Source: Escarpia spicata (lineage: Eukaryota > Annelida > Polychaeta > Sabellida > Siboglinidae). From it: a DNA stretch of 64,000 nucleotides. Where the stretch lies: NCBI GenBank assembly GCA_963995525.1, contig OZ023210.1, forward strand, positions 24,381,726 through 24,445,725, read 5' to 3'. The position numbers and the translations under genes are program-made. The number at the start of each line of letters is the position of its first letter. The first letter of the stretch is position 1. Shown here one piece after another: positions 49,621-63,799 of this stretch. The notes beneath the pieces are model-generated. The model saw only the letters and a list, made by a program, of their open reading frames with translations, had not been told where the DNA came from and did no database searches.

Positions 49621-49929
49621 CATTGTGTACAGCTTCCCGACAGTATGACGATCCGTGTGACGGCAGACACGAAGACATAACGGAGTGGTTTACGGGAATG
49701 ATTGTGACACGCTGGACCAAAGCAAAACTGTCACTTTTCGACACTGTGAGAGTCGTCAAACGGCGTGACAATGCCCACGTGTCTGGCATTGTCACCTCCT
49801 ATAATATCGGCAACACCAGTAGTCCTGCGAAACTTCTTCACAATTTCAAATTCACTAACAGTCTTAAAATGTGTGTGACATTGTTAGCTTCATTAAGATT
49901 CCTGGGCTCTCTCAGCGCTGGAATATTGT

Positions 49930-51110
49930 AGCGCACTTTCATTGATGTTTCATCTAATTGTCGAGCTTGCGTATGTATATGTGTACGTATCTATGGGGGG
50001 TACGATAACGTTGTCTTCTTAGATGCACCGAGCGTCAAACTTTCAGGAATCAACGTACGATTCGACGAGTAAGACGTAAGACCAATATCTTTTTTTAGAT
50101 ATCCCATAAATGTTAAGATTCTCACCTTTTATGTGGTAAATCATTTGTTTGGAACATAAAACGTACCGTGCGCGTAATATGTAAAACGCAAAGTAACAAC
50201 GACAGGAACCACGCGCGCTCGTCAAATACTTCGGGAAAACGTCCCCCTCTCATGGACGTGGCAACATGAAGTAGAGCTGACATAATAATGCTTGTGTCTA
50301 CCTTCTTGCCAATAGCACAGCACTTCGAATATTATTTGACAATTCTACACTATCACGACTAGGGCCTATCGATGGACGTGAACTTCACATTCTCTCCGAC
50401 CTTCGTCATTTTGAATAAACACCGAGTATCTGCGAGTGCGTTATTGTGTCTATGTAATGACGCTGTGTGGTCTCTTGCATTTGGTAAATATTACTATCAC
50501 GACTGTCAACTACCAGATGACGGGCAGTTTTGCTAGTAGCCATAATAATGATAAAATGTGAACCATGTTAGGTATAATACCCTTGATTGGTTATTGACAG
50601 TAAACACACAGCAAACACTATATTTTAAAGATAGTAAACACTATCTTTTAAATTTAAATTTACGAGGGTGATCAACATGTCGGCTGTGATACCAAGTCAG
50701 GTATTTAAACCGTAAACAACATGGTAGATTAATTGTAAAGAAACTCTCCAATTCACACAGGGCCTGCGTTACACTGCAAACAGACCATTGCATTTTTTAA
50801 ATGTCAAGACGCATCTCTTGCATAACAACAAATTGTAATATCTCAATCCTGCTCTAGGTCCGAACGTCGAACTGCGAGATTTATGTTCGGAATTTGTGAG
50901 TAGCCCGGGGCTTCTAGGACCAGCCAGTTGCGGTTTTTGTCACGTTTTGCGGTTATTCCCCACAATGTGCTCTTTTTATGCACCAACAAGGTTGCGTTGT
51001 TTTTTGGCTGAAGAACTGTGCCAAATAATGGTGTTCAATGGTTACTGATGCACGCCCACCATGCACACGTGACCAGTATCACGACAAGGTTGATACACAG
51101 TTTCATTAAG
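49930..51110. other. Spacer between two minisatellites
   Basis: No gene or repeat recognised. A short TTTTAAA direct repetition occurs near 50625-50650. Confidence 0.45.
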
Positions 51111-51117
51111 CAATATC

Positions 51118-54100
51118 ATTGCACAGTCTCCACAGTCTCACTACACAGTCTCGTTACACAATCTCACTACACAGTCTCACTACACAGTCTCGTTACACAG
51201 TCTCACTACACAGTCTCGTTACACAGTCTCACTACACAGTCTCACTACACAGTCTCACTACACAGTCTCACTACACAGTCTCACAACACAGTCTCGTTAC
51301 ATAGTCTCAGTACACAGTCTCGTTACACAATCTCACTACACAGTCTCACTACACAGTCTCGTTACACAGTCTCACTAAACAGTCTCACTACACAGTCTCA
51401 CTACACAGTCTCACAACACAGTCTCGTTACATAGTCTCACTACACAATCTCGTTACACAATCTCACTACACAGTCTCGTTACACAATCTCACTACACAGT
51501 CTCACTACACAGTCTCCTTACACAGTCTCACTACACAGTCTCACTACACAGTCTCACTACACAGTCTCACTACACATTCTCACTACACAGTCTCACTACA
51601 CAGTCTCACAACACAGTCTCGTTACATAGTCTCACAACACAGTCTCACTACACAGTTTCACTACACAGTCTCACTATACAGTCTCACTACACAGTCTCAC
51701 TACAGTCTCACTACACAGTCTTGTTACACAGTCTCACTACACAGTCTCGTTACACAGTCTTACTACACAGTCTCATCACACAGTCTCGTTACACAGTCTC
51801 ACTACACAGTCTCACTACACAGTCTCGTTACACAGTCTCACTACACAGTCTCACTACACAGTCTCACTACACAGTCTCTTTACACAATCTCACTACATAG
51901 TCTCACTACACAGTCTCACTACACAGTCTCACTACACAGTCTCACGACACAGTCTCACTGCACATACTCACTACACAGTCTCACTACACAGTCTCACTAC
52001 ACAGTCTCACAACACAGTCTCGTTACATAGTCTCACTACACAGTCTCACTACACAGTCTCACTACACAGTCTCACTACACAGTCTCACTGCACATACTCA
52101 CTACACAGTCTCACTACACAGTCTCACTACACAGTCTCACTGCACATACTCACTACACAGTCTCACTACACAGTATCACTACACAGTCTCATTACACAGT
52201 CTCACTACACCTACTCACTACACAGTATCACTACACATACTCACTACACAGTCTCACTACACAGTCTCACTACACATAGTCACTCTGTTTCACTACACAG
52301 TCTCACTACACAGTCTCACTACACAGTCTCACTACAAATTATCACTACACAGTCTCACTACACATACTCACTACACAGTCTCACTACACAGTATCACTAC
52401 ACAGTCTCATTACACAGTCTCACTACACCTACTCACTACACAGTATCACTACACATACTCACTACACAGTCTCACTACACAGTCTCACTACACCGTCTCA
52501 CTACACAGTCTCACTACACAGTCTCACTACACTGTCTCACTACACAGTCTCACTACACATACTCACTACACAGTCTCACTACACATACTCACTACACATA
52601 CACACTATACAGTCTCACTACACAGTCTCACTACACATACACACTACACAGTCTCACTACACATACTCACTACACAGTCTCACTACACAGTCTCAATACA
52701 CATACTCACTACACAGTCTCACTACACAGTCTCACTACACATACACACTACACATACTCACTACACATGCTCACTACACAGTCTCACTACACAGTCTCAC
52801 TACACAGCCTCACCACACAGTCTCACTATACACTCTCACTACACAGTCACACTACAGTCTCACTACACATACTCACTACACAGTCTCACTACACAGTCTC
52901 ACTACACATACTCACTACACAGTCTCACTACACAGTCTCACTACACATACACTCTACACATACTCACTACACATACTCACTACACAGTCTCACTACACAG
53001 TCTCACTACACAGCCTCACTACACAGTCTCACTATACACTCTCACTACACAGTCTCACTACAGTCTCACTACACATACTCACTACACAGTCTCACTACAC
53101 AATATAACTACACATACTCACTATACAGTCTCACTACACAGTCTCACTACACCGTCTCACTACACAGTCTCACTACACAGTCTCACTACACTGTCTCACT
53201 ACACAGTCTCACTACACATACTCACTACACAGTCTCACTACACAGTCTCACTACACATACACACTACACATACTCACTACACATACTCACTACACAGTCT
53301 CACTACACAGTCTCACTACACAGCCTCACTACACAGTCTCACTATACACTCTCACTACACAGTCTCACTACAGTCTCACTACACATACTCACTACACAGT
53401 CTCACTACACAGTCTCACTACACATACTCACTACACAGTCTCACTACACATACTCACTACACAGTCTCACTACACATACTCACTACACAGTCTCACTACA
53501 CAGTCTCACTACACAGTCTCACTACACAGTCTCACTGCACATATTCACTACACAGTCTCACTACACAGTATCACTACACAGTCTCATTACACAGTCTCAC
53601 TACACCTACTCACTACACAGTATCACTACACATACTCACTACACAGTCTCACTACACAGTCTCACTACACCGTCTCACTACACAGTCTCACTACACAGTC
53701 TCACTACACTGTCTCACTACACAGTCTCACTACACATACTCACTACACAGTCTCACTACACATACTCACTACACATACACACTACACAGTCTCACTACAC
53801 AGTCTCACTACACATACACACTACACAGTCTCACTACACATACTCACTACACAGTCTCACTACACAGTCTCAATACACATACTCACTACACAGTCTCACT
53901 ACACAGTCTCACTACACATACACACTACACATACTCACTACACATGCTCACTACACAGTCTCACTACACAGTCTCACTACACAGCCTCACTACACAGTCT
54001 CACTATACACTCTCACTACACAGTCACACTACAGTCTCACTACACATACTCACTACACAGTCTCACTACACAGTCTCACTACACATACTCACTACACAGT

Positions 54101-54735
54101 CTCACTACACAGTCTCACTACACATACACTCTACACATACTCACTACACATACTCACTACACAGTCTCACTACACAGTCTCACTACACAGCCTCACTACA
54201 CAGTCTCACTATACACTCTCACTACACAGTCTCACTACAGTCTCACTACACATACTCACTACACAGTCTCACTACACAGTATAACTACACATACTCACTA
54301 CACAGTCTCACTACACAGTCTCACTACACCGTCTCACTACACAGTCTCACTACACAGTCTCACTACACTGTCTCACTACACAGTCTCACTACACATACTC
54401 ACTACACAGTCTCACTACACAGTCTCACTACACATACACACTACACATACTCACTACACATACTCACTACACAGTCTCACTACACAGTCTCACTACACAG
54501 CCTCACTACACAGTCTCACTATACACTCTCACTACACAGTCTCACTACAGTCTCACTACACATACTCACTACACAGTCTCACTACACAGTCTCACTACAC
54601 AGTCTCACTGCACATATTCACTACACAGTCTCACTACACAGTCTCACTGCACATATTCACTACACAGTCTCACTATACAGGCTCACTACACAGTCTCAGT
54701 ACACATAGTCACTCTGTTTCACTACACATACTCAT
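51118..54735. repeat. 3.6-kb array of 13-bp units (CACTACACAGTCT)
   Basis: More than 250 head-to-tail 13-bp units. The left part has GTTACACAGTCTC variants; the right part alternates CACTACACAGTCT with CACTACACATACT. Thirteen is not a multiple of three, so each frame reads a 39-bp period (LHSLTTQSHYTVS), giving open frames up to 505 codons that are artefacts. A block of about 1.05 kb starting near 52381 recurs 1177 bp further on. Confidence 0.95.
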
Positions 54736-54959
54736 TACACTGTCGCATCTGAGGAAGTAGCTTAATCTTTTTACTGGCCACATACTTCTAGACCACCAGA
54801 TCCTCAGTGCACAGGAGATAACGATGAACACATAAAAACGTCTATAAAGATGTATTACGAACTTCAAAAGCCGATAATCATCTCTACCCATCGACGACGA
54901 GGCAATCAACGGGCGGCCAGATGCTCCTGAAAATACATCAAAGAGGCTGGGTGATCCCC

Positions 54960-56110
54960 CCAGCCTGAATGAAACCGAGAAACCACAAACCTCTTATCAA
55001 ACGGCAACAGGCTACAAGGCTGGAGGTCACTGCCATATGTAAAGCTAACCGAGCCTCAATTGTCCAAGTGGAGGCTGCGGAGACAGTTCAAGGGTACGGT
55101 GATGCTACTCTTGTCCGTCGGTACAAGCGGAAGGGGAAACAAGAAACCTGTAATGTATTTGTCGGCGATCACCTTCCTCTGGTTTGCTGGAAAAAATCGT
55201 CATTTGGACAGCCTTCTAATGCACTTTAATCAGGATTTGCTGGCAGTGATTCCATGCGGCTCCACGAAAGGACGTGACCAATTTTTTTTACAGCCGAGAA
55301 GTTTAAAGAAGTATTTATTTGGACTTATACACCATCTTTATTGACCAGACTAAGTAATTTCATATAGTCTCATGTGGTGATCCGTGGAAGAGAATGCAGA
55401 ACAATCGTTATCTGCAGAAAATATACATCATGGTTCGGTAATGCAATGTCGGATCGCCCGCGTGTCCTTAGAGACCGCAAGTCGTCTGACTCGCTCCAAC
55501 GGAGTCATGCAAGGCTGCACGGTGGCGCCAACTCTCTTTAGCATGATGTTTTCCGCTATGTTAACTGACGCCTTTGTAGATGATGCCGCTGGCATCGAAA
55601 TCAGATATTGCGCAGACGGCAGGCTGTTTAATCTTAGACGTCTTCAGGCCAATACAACAGCTCAGGTAAATGCGTGGCCGGATAACAGACAGACAAGCAG
55701 CGAAGCATGGACATTTCACTTCGGGGTGCAACAATAGTGGTTTTGCAATAAGCACAAAAAAGACAGAGGCGATGTACCAGTATGTTCTAGGAAAGCCTTA
55801 TCTTCAGCCCAGTATATGTTAAAAACCTGATAATGTACCTGTATTATGGAAGCACCTTTCGCTTCAGAGATTTTAAAATTGACGACGAGATACATGCAAG
55901 TATTATCAAAGCAACCGTGGCCTTTGTAAGACTTCGTGTACCAATACGAGATCGTGGAAGAGTAAACATGTCGATAAAACTGAAAGGTTACAGAGCAGTT
56001 GTTATAGCAACACACTATTACGCAAGCGAGACCTGGACTGTGTATACCAGGCTTTACCCCACATATTACACGCGTGTGTGATAACGCTATAATTTGACCA
56101 TCTATGATTC
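54960..56110 (+). pseudogene. Decayed LINE fragment (RT domain), second family
   Basis: In shifting + frames: RRYKRKGKQETCNV (about 55120), then after a gap GVMQGCTVAPTLFSMMFSAM (55500-55560, RT motif B), GIEIRY..DGRLFNLRRLQA, KTEAMYQYVLGKPY (about 55758) and DDEIHASIIKATVAFVRLR followed by YRAVVIATHYYASETWTVY (to about 56045). This order is typical of a widespread non-LTR element. The YADD region is deleted and frames are broken at several places. Confidence 0.8.
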
Positions 56111-56114
56111 TGTC

Positions 56115-56830
56115 CACCAAGAAGACCGATGAGATCTGACGTCGACAACACACCGAGCTTGCCGCCGACCTCACATTGACATGCGACGACAACCGACGCA
56201 TTTTTTAAATTAACGACTGTGTAATGACATTCGCACGAACTACGCAACGACCTCCCGATTGTTTCGTAGATCGCACAGATTCTAATGCTTTTGTACTCGC
56301 TATCCAAGTTGACAATTTGGAGAGGCGAAGAAAACAGTGCCTGTTTACTAATGAACACCCTGTAAAACATGCAGGCGTCGCAGACAATCTGGTTGATTGT
56401 TCGACAATTGTTAGATCCATGTCAAAAGAACGGGCTGATGGAAATGCTGCGGCTTCTTGTCTGTGTCTTTCAGAGGTATCTGCATTCTGTAACAAATTGG
56501 TGGTTGGAACTTCCGGCATGTGCACAAAAGGGTCGTCTCTTTTTGTGTTCGCCTTGTCACGAGTACCGGGTGCTCCACGTGACGGCAACGCGATGTGTTA
56601 CTTAGCCGTATGGTGCGGTCGGCTCCCCTATCGGACGAACCAGCCGACAGACAACGACATATCCGGCGACACGACGGGATGCGCCGACGGGTTTTCAACA
56701 CGTTGAAATGGAAAACCCAGGCGACTGCTACTGTAAGATTAAGTCGCGTCTCGAAAATGTGGAGGCATTCTGCTCTACGCGGTACACGACTAAATGAAAA
56801 TCGTAAAGAGGAACGTGAACGAGGACAGTC
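56115..56830. other. Region without recognised genes
   Basis: Frames on both strands lack recognisable domains. It may include further LINE-derived sequence that I cannot identify. Confidence 0.35.
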
Positions 56831-56832
56831 AA

Positions 56833-57445
<613 letters not shown>

Positions 57446-57449
57446 AAAT

Positions 57450-58330
57450 TTTGGAAGGTATTCGTACCTGAGCAATACTTCAACCTTTGGTAGTACTTCT
57501 GCGCTGCAGGATCCTTAGAGTGATGCCATCATCTGACAACTCCTGGTTACGTAATTCCTCCGCGAACGATCGCTTGTCCTCCCGTGTGCAGCCACGTGTG
57601 ACGGCGCGTGCCGGTCATTCAGGCGTGACGGAAAGAACATGAAAGAAGGCCACGCCCACATACTTCCAGGTAACTCATAGCTTCACTTTGCGGCTTCCAG
57701 TTGTTATTGTGCCAGCACCTCACAATAATTGTTGTTTCGTCGTATCTCAGCGAATGTGTCGCCATAATTCTTCAGTTTATCTACGCGCTGCAACGTTAGC
57801 TCCAAAAGTTGACGAATATATTCCGTTTGAAGTTGGCCACGATGTAGAAGTGTCGTGTTCGGTCGGCGACAACTGCCCCATGCATAACGCCGCTCACAAA
57901 AAGAAGTGCTATCCAACTGCGAGTTGGTGAATCGGCGGCAATCTTGCGAGTGTTTATTCGCAAAAAACATGACGTTGTGTGATAGATGGAGTGTCGTGTG
58001 TCGAATTTAATTACGCAACTCAGTGTGTCGTAATTCCGTCGGCGTTGACAGTGATTGCGTGCGGCTAATTACAGCCTACTCCCCGCATGGACGAAATAAA
58101 CGACCGTACAGCTCTATTTGTCCGACAGGATATCTTTGTTTGCTGCTGAATACCGCGAATTTGTGTGGATACAGCGACTTATGGGAAAGAAATATGCATG
58201 GAAAGGTCGAGAACGAGAGGAGAGAACGAGAGGGACAAACACAGTGGAAAGAGTTTCGAAGCTCGGTTTGGCTTTTCTTACAGGAGTCTGCGAAACTATG
58301 TGCTATGTTGAAGAAATAATAATATGTAAT
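57450..58330. other. Region without recognised genes
   Basis: A - strand frame at 57704-57970 looks slightly protein-like (EYIRQLLELTLQRVDKL) but has no known motif or clear splice sites. Confidence 0.35.
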
Positions 58331-58332
58331 TG

Positions 58333-58334
<2 letters not shown>

Positions 58335-58403
<69 letters not shown>

Positions 58404-58435
58404 TGTGTGTGTGTGTACACACACACACATATATA
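58335..58435. repeat. (TA)n(TG)n(CA)n(TA)n microsatellite
   Basis: TA, then TG, then GTACACACAC, then TA: a near-palindromic compound repeat. Confidence 0.92.
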
Positions 58436-58794
58436 TAATTCGTATTCCCTTCAATTCAGATTTTACTTGTAACAACCGTTATAGTGCCATACCGTGCATC
58501 ACGCGCTCTTAGTAATACTGAAACTACTTCTAGTAGATACAGCGCCAAAACACTTTCGGCGACGTAAACAAGAGTAATATTCTCCGTTTGACGACTGGAG
58601 AACTGGGAAGAGAAGGCACTGGTGACGAGTTTCTATCACAGTGGCGCTATCCGGGCACATAAAAAGAGGAAAAGGTTATCTTTACGTTTGATGGGGGTAA
58701 ATGACATATGTGATCCGATGTGCTGAATTGTCTTAATGATGTATTTCATAATTAATGTTGAATATCAGCCAAGACTGGCACGCTTGCGTTATGC

Positions 58795-59092
58795 ATACGC
58801 ACATACGTACGTACACACGTTCACACGTACACACAAACACGCACATACGCACATACCTACGCACATACCTACGCACATACCTACGCACATACGCAAATAC
58901 GCACATATGCACATATTTACGCACATGCGCACATACGCACATACGCACATACGCACATACGCACATACGCACATACACACATACACACAAACACACATAC
59001 ATACATACACATACGTACATACGTACACACATACAGACATACGTACATACGTACATACGTACATACTGTATACATATATATATATATATACA
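58795..59092. repeat. ACGCACAT / ACGTACAT array ending in (TA)n
   Basis: Octamer-like CGCACATA units and ACGTACAT units over about 280 nt, closing with TATATA directly before the LINE fragment at 59093. Confidence 0.9.
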
Positions 59093-59350
59093 GTTTATTT
59101 TGGCCACATCAAAAGACACGATTCCTTAGAGAAAACAATCGTAGAAGGCAAAGTTGAGGGAAAGAGAGGAGGGGGAAGACCAAGGAGAAGATGGGAGCAG
59201 GACATCGGCGATTGGTTGGAAGACGACATCGTGAGAGCAGGAAGACGAACGGTAGACAGAGCAGCGTATCGTGAGATCATCCGAGCAGCCACGTCTCGCA
59301 GAGATATGCTGAACTGAAGAAAAGTATATATATATATATATATATATATT
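59093..59350 (+). mobile_element. 5'-truncated LINE 3' end with (TA)n tail
   Basis: An intact 73-codon + frame ends at 59317 and reads YFGHIKRHDSLEKTIVEGKV, then GGGRPRRRWEQDI..W. This is the extreme C-terminus of a non-LTR retrotransposon (the GHV.R...L...G...G.R..GRP..RW pattern). It is followed within 20 nt by a (TA)n tail (59325-59350). The truncation point abuts another TA run, so this is a short insertion. Confidence 0.72.
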
Positions 59351-59359
59351 GTTAGATCT

Positions 59360-60060
59360 ATAGTCGGCCATTCTATTTGGATATATTAACTTCCTCGTGA
59401 CTGATTTAAGGGCAGTTTTGTCGCCATATTTAGAGGAACATGGACTTCTGAATCAAGCCTTATTTTTAAGAATACCTGTCCGCAGAATTTGAAACTATGG
59501 CATATGTTAAATAGTTATCACGATTTAGTCTACGTCACACTCTCGCTAGGCGGCTGGTGCCTCTCGCCCGTCTGAGTTCAACTTAACAAATGGTGGCGCC
59601 ACATTACGGACAATGGAAAATCACCTAGGCTAGATGATTGAGGGTTTACTGCGCTGCCAGATAGCAAGATCTCATAGAGTGGTGTAATACTGGCGTGTAC
59701 ACGTTAAAACATCTAACTGCATCCCATTAGTTAAGTCAATATACCACAGAGACTATTTGCCTCTTTTTAAATCCCTCCATTTCAACCTTCTTCTAATCAG
59801 AATGGATTCGTGGCGCCCTCTGGCGAATGCAATATCATTAGTACACAACACTTGCGAAACAGAAAAAGAAACATACAAAATGCATTTACCTATCTGTACA
59901 ATAATCAGCATTCACTATTGAAATGTACACACAATGAAAGGCATCAAATTGGAAAATTGTGTTAAAGAAAGAATTTGATTAATTCAACACGTTGAGCGTT
60001 TTTACACCATGTGTGTATGCGTGTGCATGTTTATGTGCGTTTGTGTGTTTGTGTGTTTGC
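59360..60060. other. Region without recognised genes
   Basis: AT-rich unique-looking sequence, nothing supported. Confidence 0.45.
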
Positions 60061-60062
60061 AT

Positions 60063-60279
<217 letters not shown>

Positions 60280-60559
60280 GGTGGTAATACTAGCAAGAAC
60301 AAAACCTGCGATGTGTTGACATTGTTGTTGTGTGTTGTTCGAGTCAGAGGCCAACTGGGCGTGCCGGATTCCACGGACGGCTCCTGCACTGAACGTCTTA
60401 TACGCTCCTCTCGTCGCACCCTCAGTGAACAACAGTCACACCTCATGCTTAGGTCAAGCCGACCTCAGTTCTTTAGAATTCCAGGTAAAATCGTATACAG
60501 GATAGTGACTGAGAGCTGAAGTGACCTGAGGTTGAGGTGACCTGCGGCTGAATTGAAAT

Positions 60560-61590
60560 GGGACCTAGGCGACAAGGGACTGCCTTTTGACACTATTGAC
60601 CATTCGATATTAACAAGATAACAAATTATGGCATAGATGGCAAGACTCTTCTTTTATTCGGAAGCTATTTAAGCAACCGGAAACAGTATACCGAATGTGA
60701 AGATACTACACTTATACTTTACCTATAAGAGTAGGTGTGTCACAAGGGTCCATCCTTGGACCACTGTTATTTGCTATATAAAAGACTTTTCACAAGTAAG
60801 CCAAATGTAAAAATGTTAGTGATAAAGCACAAAATAGAAATATAGAATATGTAATAAATGAAGAACTCAAAATAATTGAGTGGCTTAATATTAATAAGTT
60901 GTCACTAAATAAAAGTAAATCTACACAGAGCCTATTTCAAAAAATTGATAGTAAAATTTTTTAGAGAATGGAAGAATTTAACTTCTTACGTTTAACTCTA
61001 GATACTAACTTAATTTGGAAAAAACACAATAAAAAAATATAAAATAAGTGTTCCAAAATTATAGGAATATTAAATAGATTAAAACATGTGTTACCATTAG
61101 AAATAAAATTATTTTATATAATGCACTGCTACTATCTCATATTAATTATTGTATTATGACATGGGGATACAAAGGACACATATCAATGAAAATTCACAAT
61201 TATAACATTAGAGTAAATACAATTCACATACATAACCGCTTTTTTTAACAATTCAACATACTAAAAGTAGAAGACTTGCTAAATATACAAGAACTATAAT
61301 TTTATTACAAATACAAATATCACAATTTACTCGTTTACTTATTAAATTGGCAGATAACCCAAAATACTAGCATTCCCAAATATGACATTCTTAGAACAAC
61401 TGAACTACACACCTTCATAACTAAACATGAATTTGCAAAATAAGTGTCTTAAATATAACTTACCACATGTTATAAATAATATCCCTGATTTCGTGAAAGA
61501 TAAGATAGTGACCCATAGTTTTTGAGAGAATTCTCAAGTTATGCCCTAAACCACACGTTACAAAATTACAACGTCACGTGCAATATAGTA
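60560..61590 (+). pseudogene. Heavily decayed LINE RT, third family (CR1/jockey-like)
   Basis: No long frame survives, but reading across frameshifts gives FDTIDHSIL (about 60588), YLSNRKQYTE (60664), VGVSQGSILGPLLFAI (60731-60778, RT motif B), EWLNINKLSLNKSK, EEFNFLRLTLDTNLIWKKH (about 60975), SKIIGILNRLKHVLPLEIKL (about 61054) and VINNIPDFVKDKIVTHS (to about 61520). This is the CR1/L2/jockey-like RT and thumb order. The FADD motif is deleted. The segment is more AT-rich than its surroundings. Confidence 0.75.
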
Positions 61591-61699
61591 CAGCGGCTAA
61601 TGGACATGATTGTGCACTTTTTGACAAAAGCATGACAACTGGCATATATGTAGATTATGATATATAGATTCATTTCAAGCTATGTACCCATCGCTATCG

Positions 61700-62110
61700 A
61701 CATGGTACCAAGCCGCCATCTTGATTTTTTAAATCGCCGCCACGGAAATCCATTATTTAGATACCTCAGCTTCTAATTAGCATAAAAAAACATGTTCTTT
61801 GTGTCTAACCCAACATTTCCATGGTCACGGAATCCATTTATGTCAAATGCAGTATCCAAGGAGTAGGGCCATATTGAAATTCAAGATGGCCGCAACGGAA
61901 ATCCATTATCAAGACATGTCAGCTTCTAAGCAACATAAAAACATTTTCTTTGTCTAAACGAACATTTTCAGGGAGGGTCAAGGAATCCATTCTGCCATAT
62001 GCTATATCCTCAGATGACGGCCATATTGAAATTCAAGATGGCTGCCTTGTCTATGCGTTTTACAAACATGATTTTAGCGCCTCTTGATGTTGAGGAATCC
62101 ATAAGTGGTT
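61700..62110. repeat. About 150-bp tandem repeat, 2.5 copies
   Basis: CGGAAATCCATTAT..AGA.A..TCAGCTTCTAA and GGCCATATTGAAATTCAAGA recur, with copy starts near 61740, 61895 and 62040. Each junction carries CAAGATGGC(C/T)GC, a good match to the YY1 binding consensus. Confidence 0.8.
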
Positions 62111-62114
62111 CATA

Positions 62115-63600
62115 TATGAATACGTATATATTCACGAGTATGTCAATTCTTGTTGGCAGTTGTTTCTGAGCTATATTCTGAACAATAAGATATATAGCAA
62201 TGCATATACTGGCGAAGAGAAACATGTCATTGGTTAAGAATGGACAACACAAATGGTTACATTTCAAGTTCACGTCAGCAATATGGAAAACATACTCAAC
62301 ATCGTGTTAACAACACGTCTTGAGGTTTACTGGCAACTTACGAATGGATATTTTGTGTACAAAAACCACAAAATGTTTTCTCAGCGGTAACACTAGGCCG
62401 GTGTCACGATCAAGTCTATCACCCACAAAGAGTGACGGTTGTGCTGTGAGTTTAATAGAAATCCACAATTCTGGGAGAGGTGGATGGTGACATGCAGGGC
62501 CAGATATATCACAGGTATCTAGATGGAGTTCAAGATAGTGTTCAAACTGCCAATTAGAAACTCAACAAAGCATAAACGTGCTACACTCTGGCATACAATA
62601 CAACTTTTGTTAAATAAATATCATCTTTACTGTCAACATTTAAACATTTATGTAATCCAATAAACGCTGAAATTCGCGCATATATGCAGACTCCAAGTAC
62701 AAATTTAGTCATGGACAAAACTATGTAATGCAAACGGAATACACTGTTAAGGGCACATGGAAATATAGTACAGTATATATGCGGACGAAACGACAGAAAA
62801 ACACCAATTTTGACAAGGATCACAATCAGACTGACGTACCAAACACAGTACTTCCCATCATTGCAGATTGCTCCATACCTCGACACAAATGTGTTGGATA
62901 ATGATGCTATCCAGGCGTAGATGGACAGTTGACGATGATGCCCAGCAATAATGCATCACATACCTGTACATTACATCCCAATTGGCAGAAATGCGTATAT
63001 TGTATGTAGCAGGTATTGTGCTGACATTCCCAAGCAACCAACAAGAGAACGCAGAATACACAGCGGAACCACTCAGAGGTTGTTTTATTATTTGCTACAC
63101 TGTAAAAGGTCATTCGTTTCCGGTGGATAGGTAATCACCAGCACACAAGATCAGATAGTTATGACCACAGTCCATAAAGCCACCAACGACCTGCAGTATA
63201 CCTCCAGCCATGAACACAAGAGGAGGCGGACATCGGCAGTATATCATTCTATGTAGCACTATGTGTTCACCAAGGATTTCCCAAAGTGGATATCCAGCAA
63301 TGTATACAGATGTGGTTATTCTGCATGGCCGCAAGGCAATTCCTTGCTATTGAAATAAATGAACGTTTTGCCATTGGAACCCATTTTTTGTCCCATAGCA
63401 ACCCATGCCATTGCCAAGAACCTGTGAAATGGGAACCTTTAATGCTATGCTATGTGCTGAGTTGGTGTGACATAGTCTCCAGTTTCCTTGGTCGAAGGAA
63501 GAAGTCGGCAAGATTAGCATGGGCTCCGTTCCCCGTTGTTACATATGTCTTCCTCGCCCTGTCATCACAATCGTAAGAAGTCGACTCATGTACACTAAAT
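62115..63600. other. Region without recognised genes
   Basis: Open frames on the - strand at 62907-63113 and 63110-63334 are Cys/hydrophobic and do not match a family I can name. Confidence 0.35.
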
Positions 63601-63799
63601 GAGATAGACAAGTTCACCACCGTAACTTACACTTAGGGTTGATGTCGGGAGGAAACAGCTGCTTGCTCTGGAATCTGGTAAGACTTGGAATACCACACCA
63701 ACAAAACATGCATTGCACCAACATGTGATAAGGCTGTTCATCAAATTGGTTATGTGATGTCACACGCTCTTGTTCCAAATCTCCATCTGCCTGGTCTTG

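Noticed and set aside
51018..54708. Long open frames (up to 505 codons) with Leu/His/Ser/Thr repeats
   Set aside because: They are the 13-bp satellite read as a 39-bp codon period; there is no unique sequence, splice site or domain.
48575..54735. CRISPR-like regular arrays
   Set aside because: The units are contiguous tandem repeats with no unique spacers, in a eukaryotic context.
57704..57970. Possible coding exon on the - strand
   Set aside because: The amino-acid pattern is mildly protein-like, but no family, splice sites or neighbouring exons support it.
63110..63334. Harbinger-type transposase fragment
   Set aside because: A GYPL motif looked suggestive, but no other conserved blocks or catalytic residues follow, and flanking frames are unrelated.
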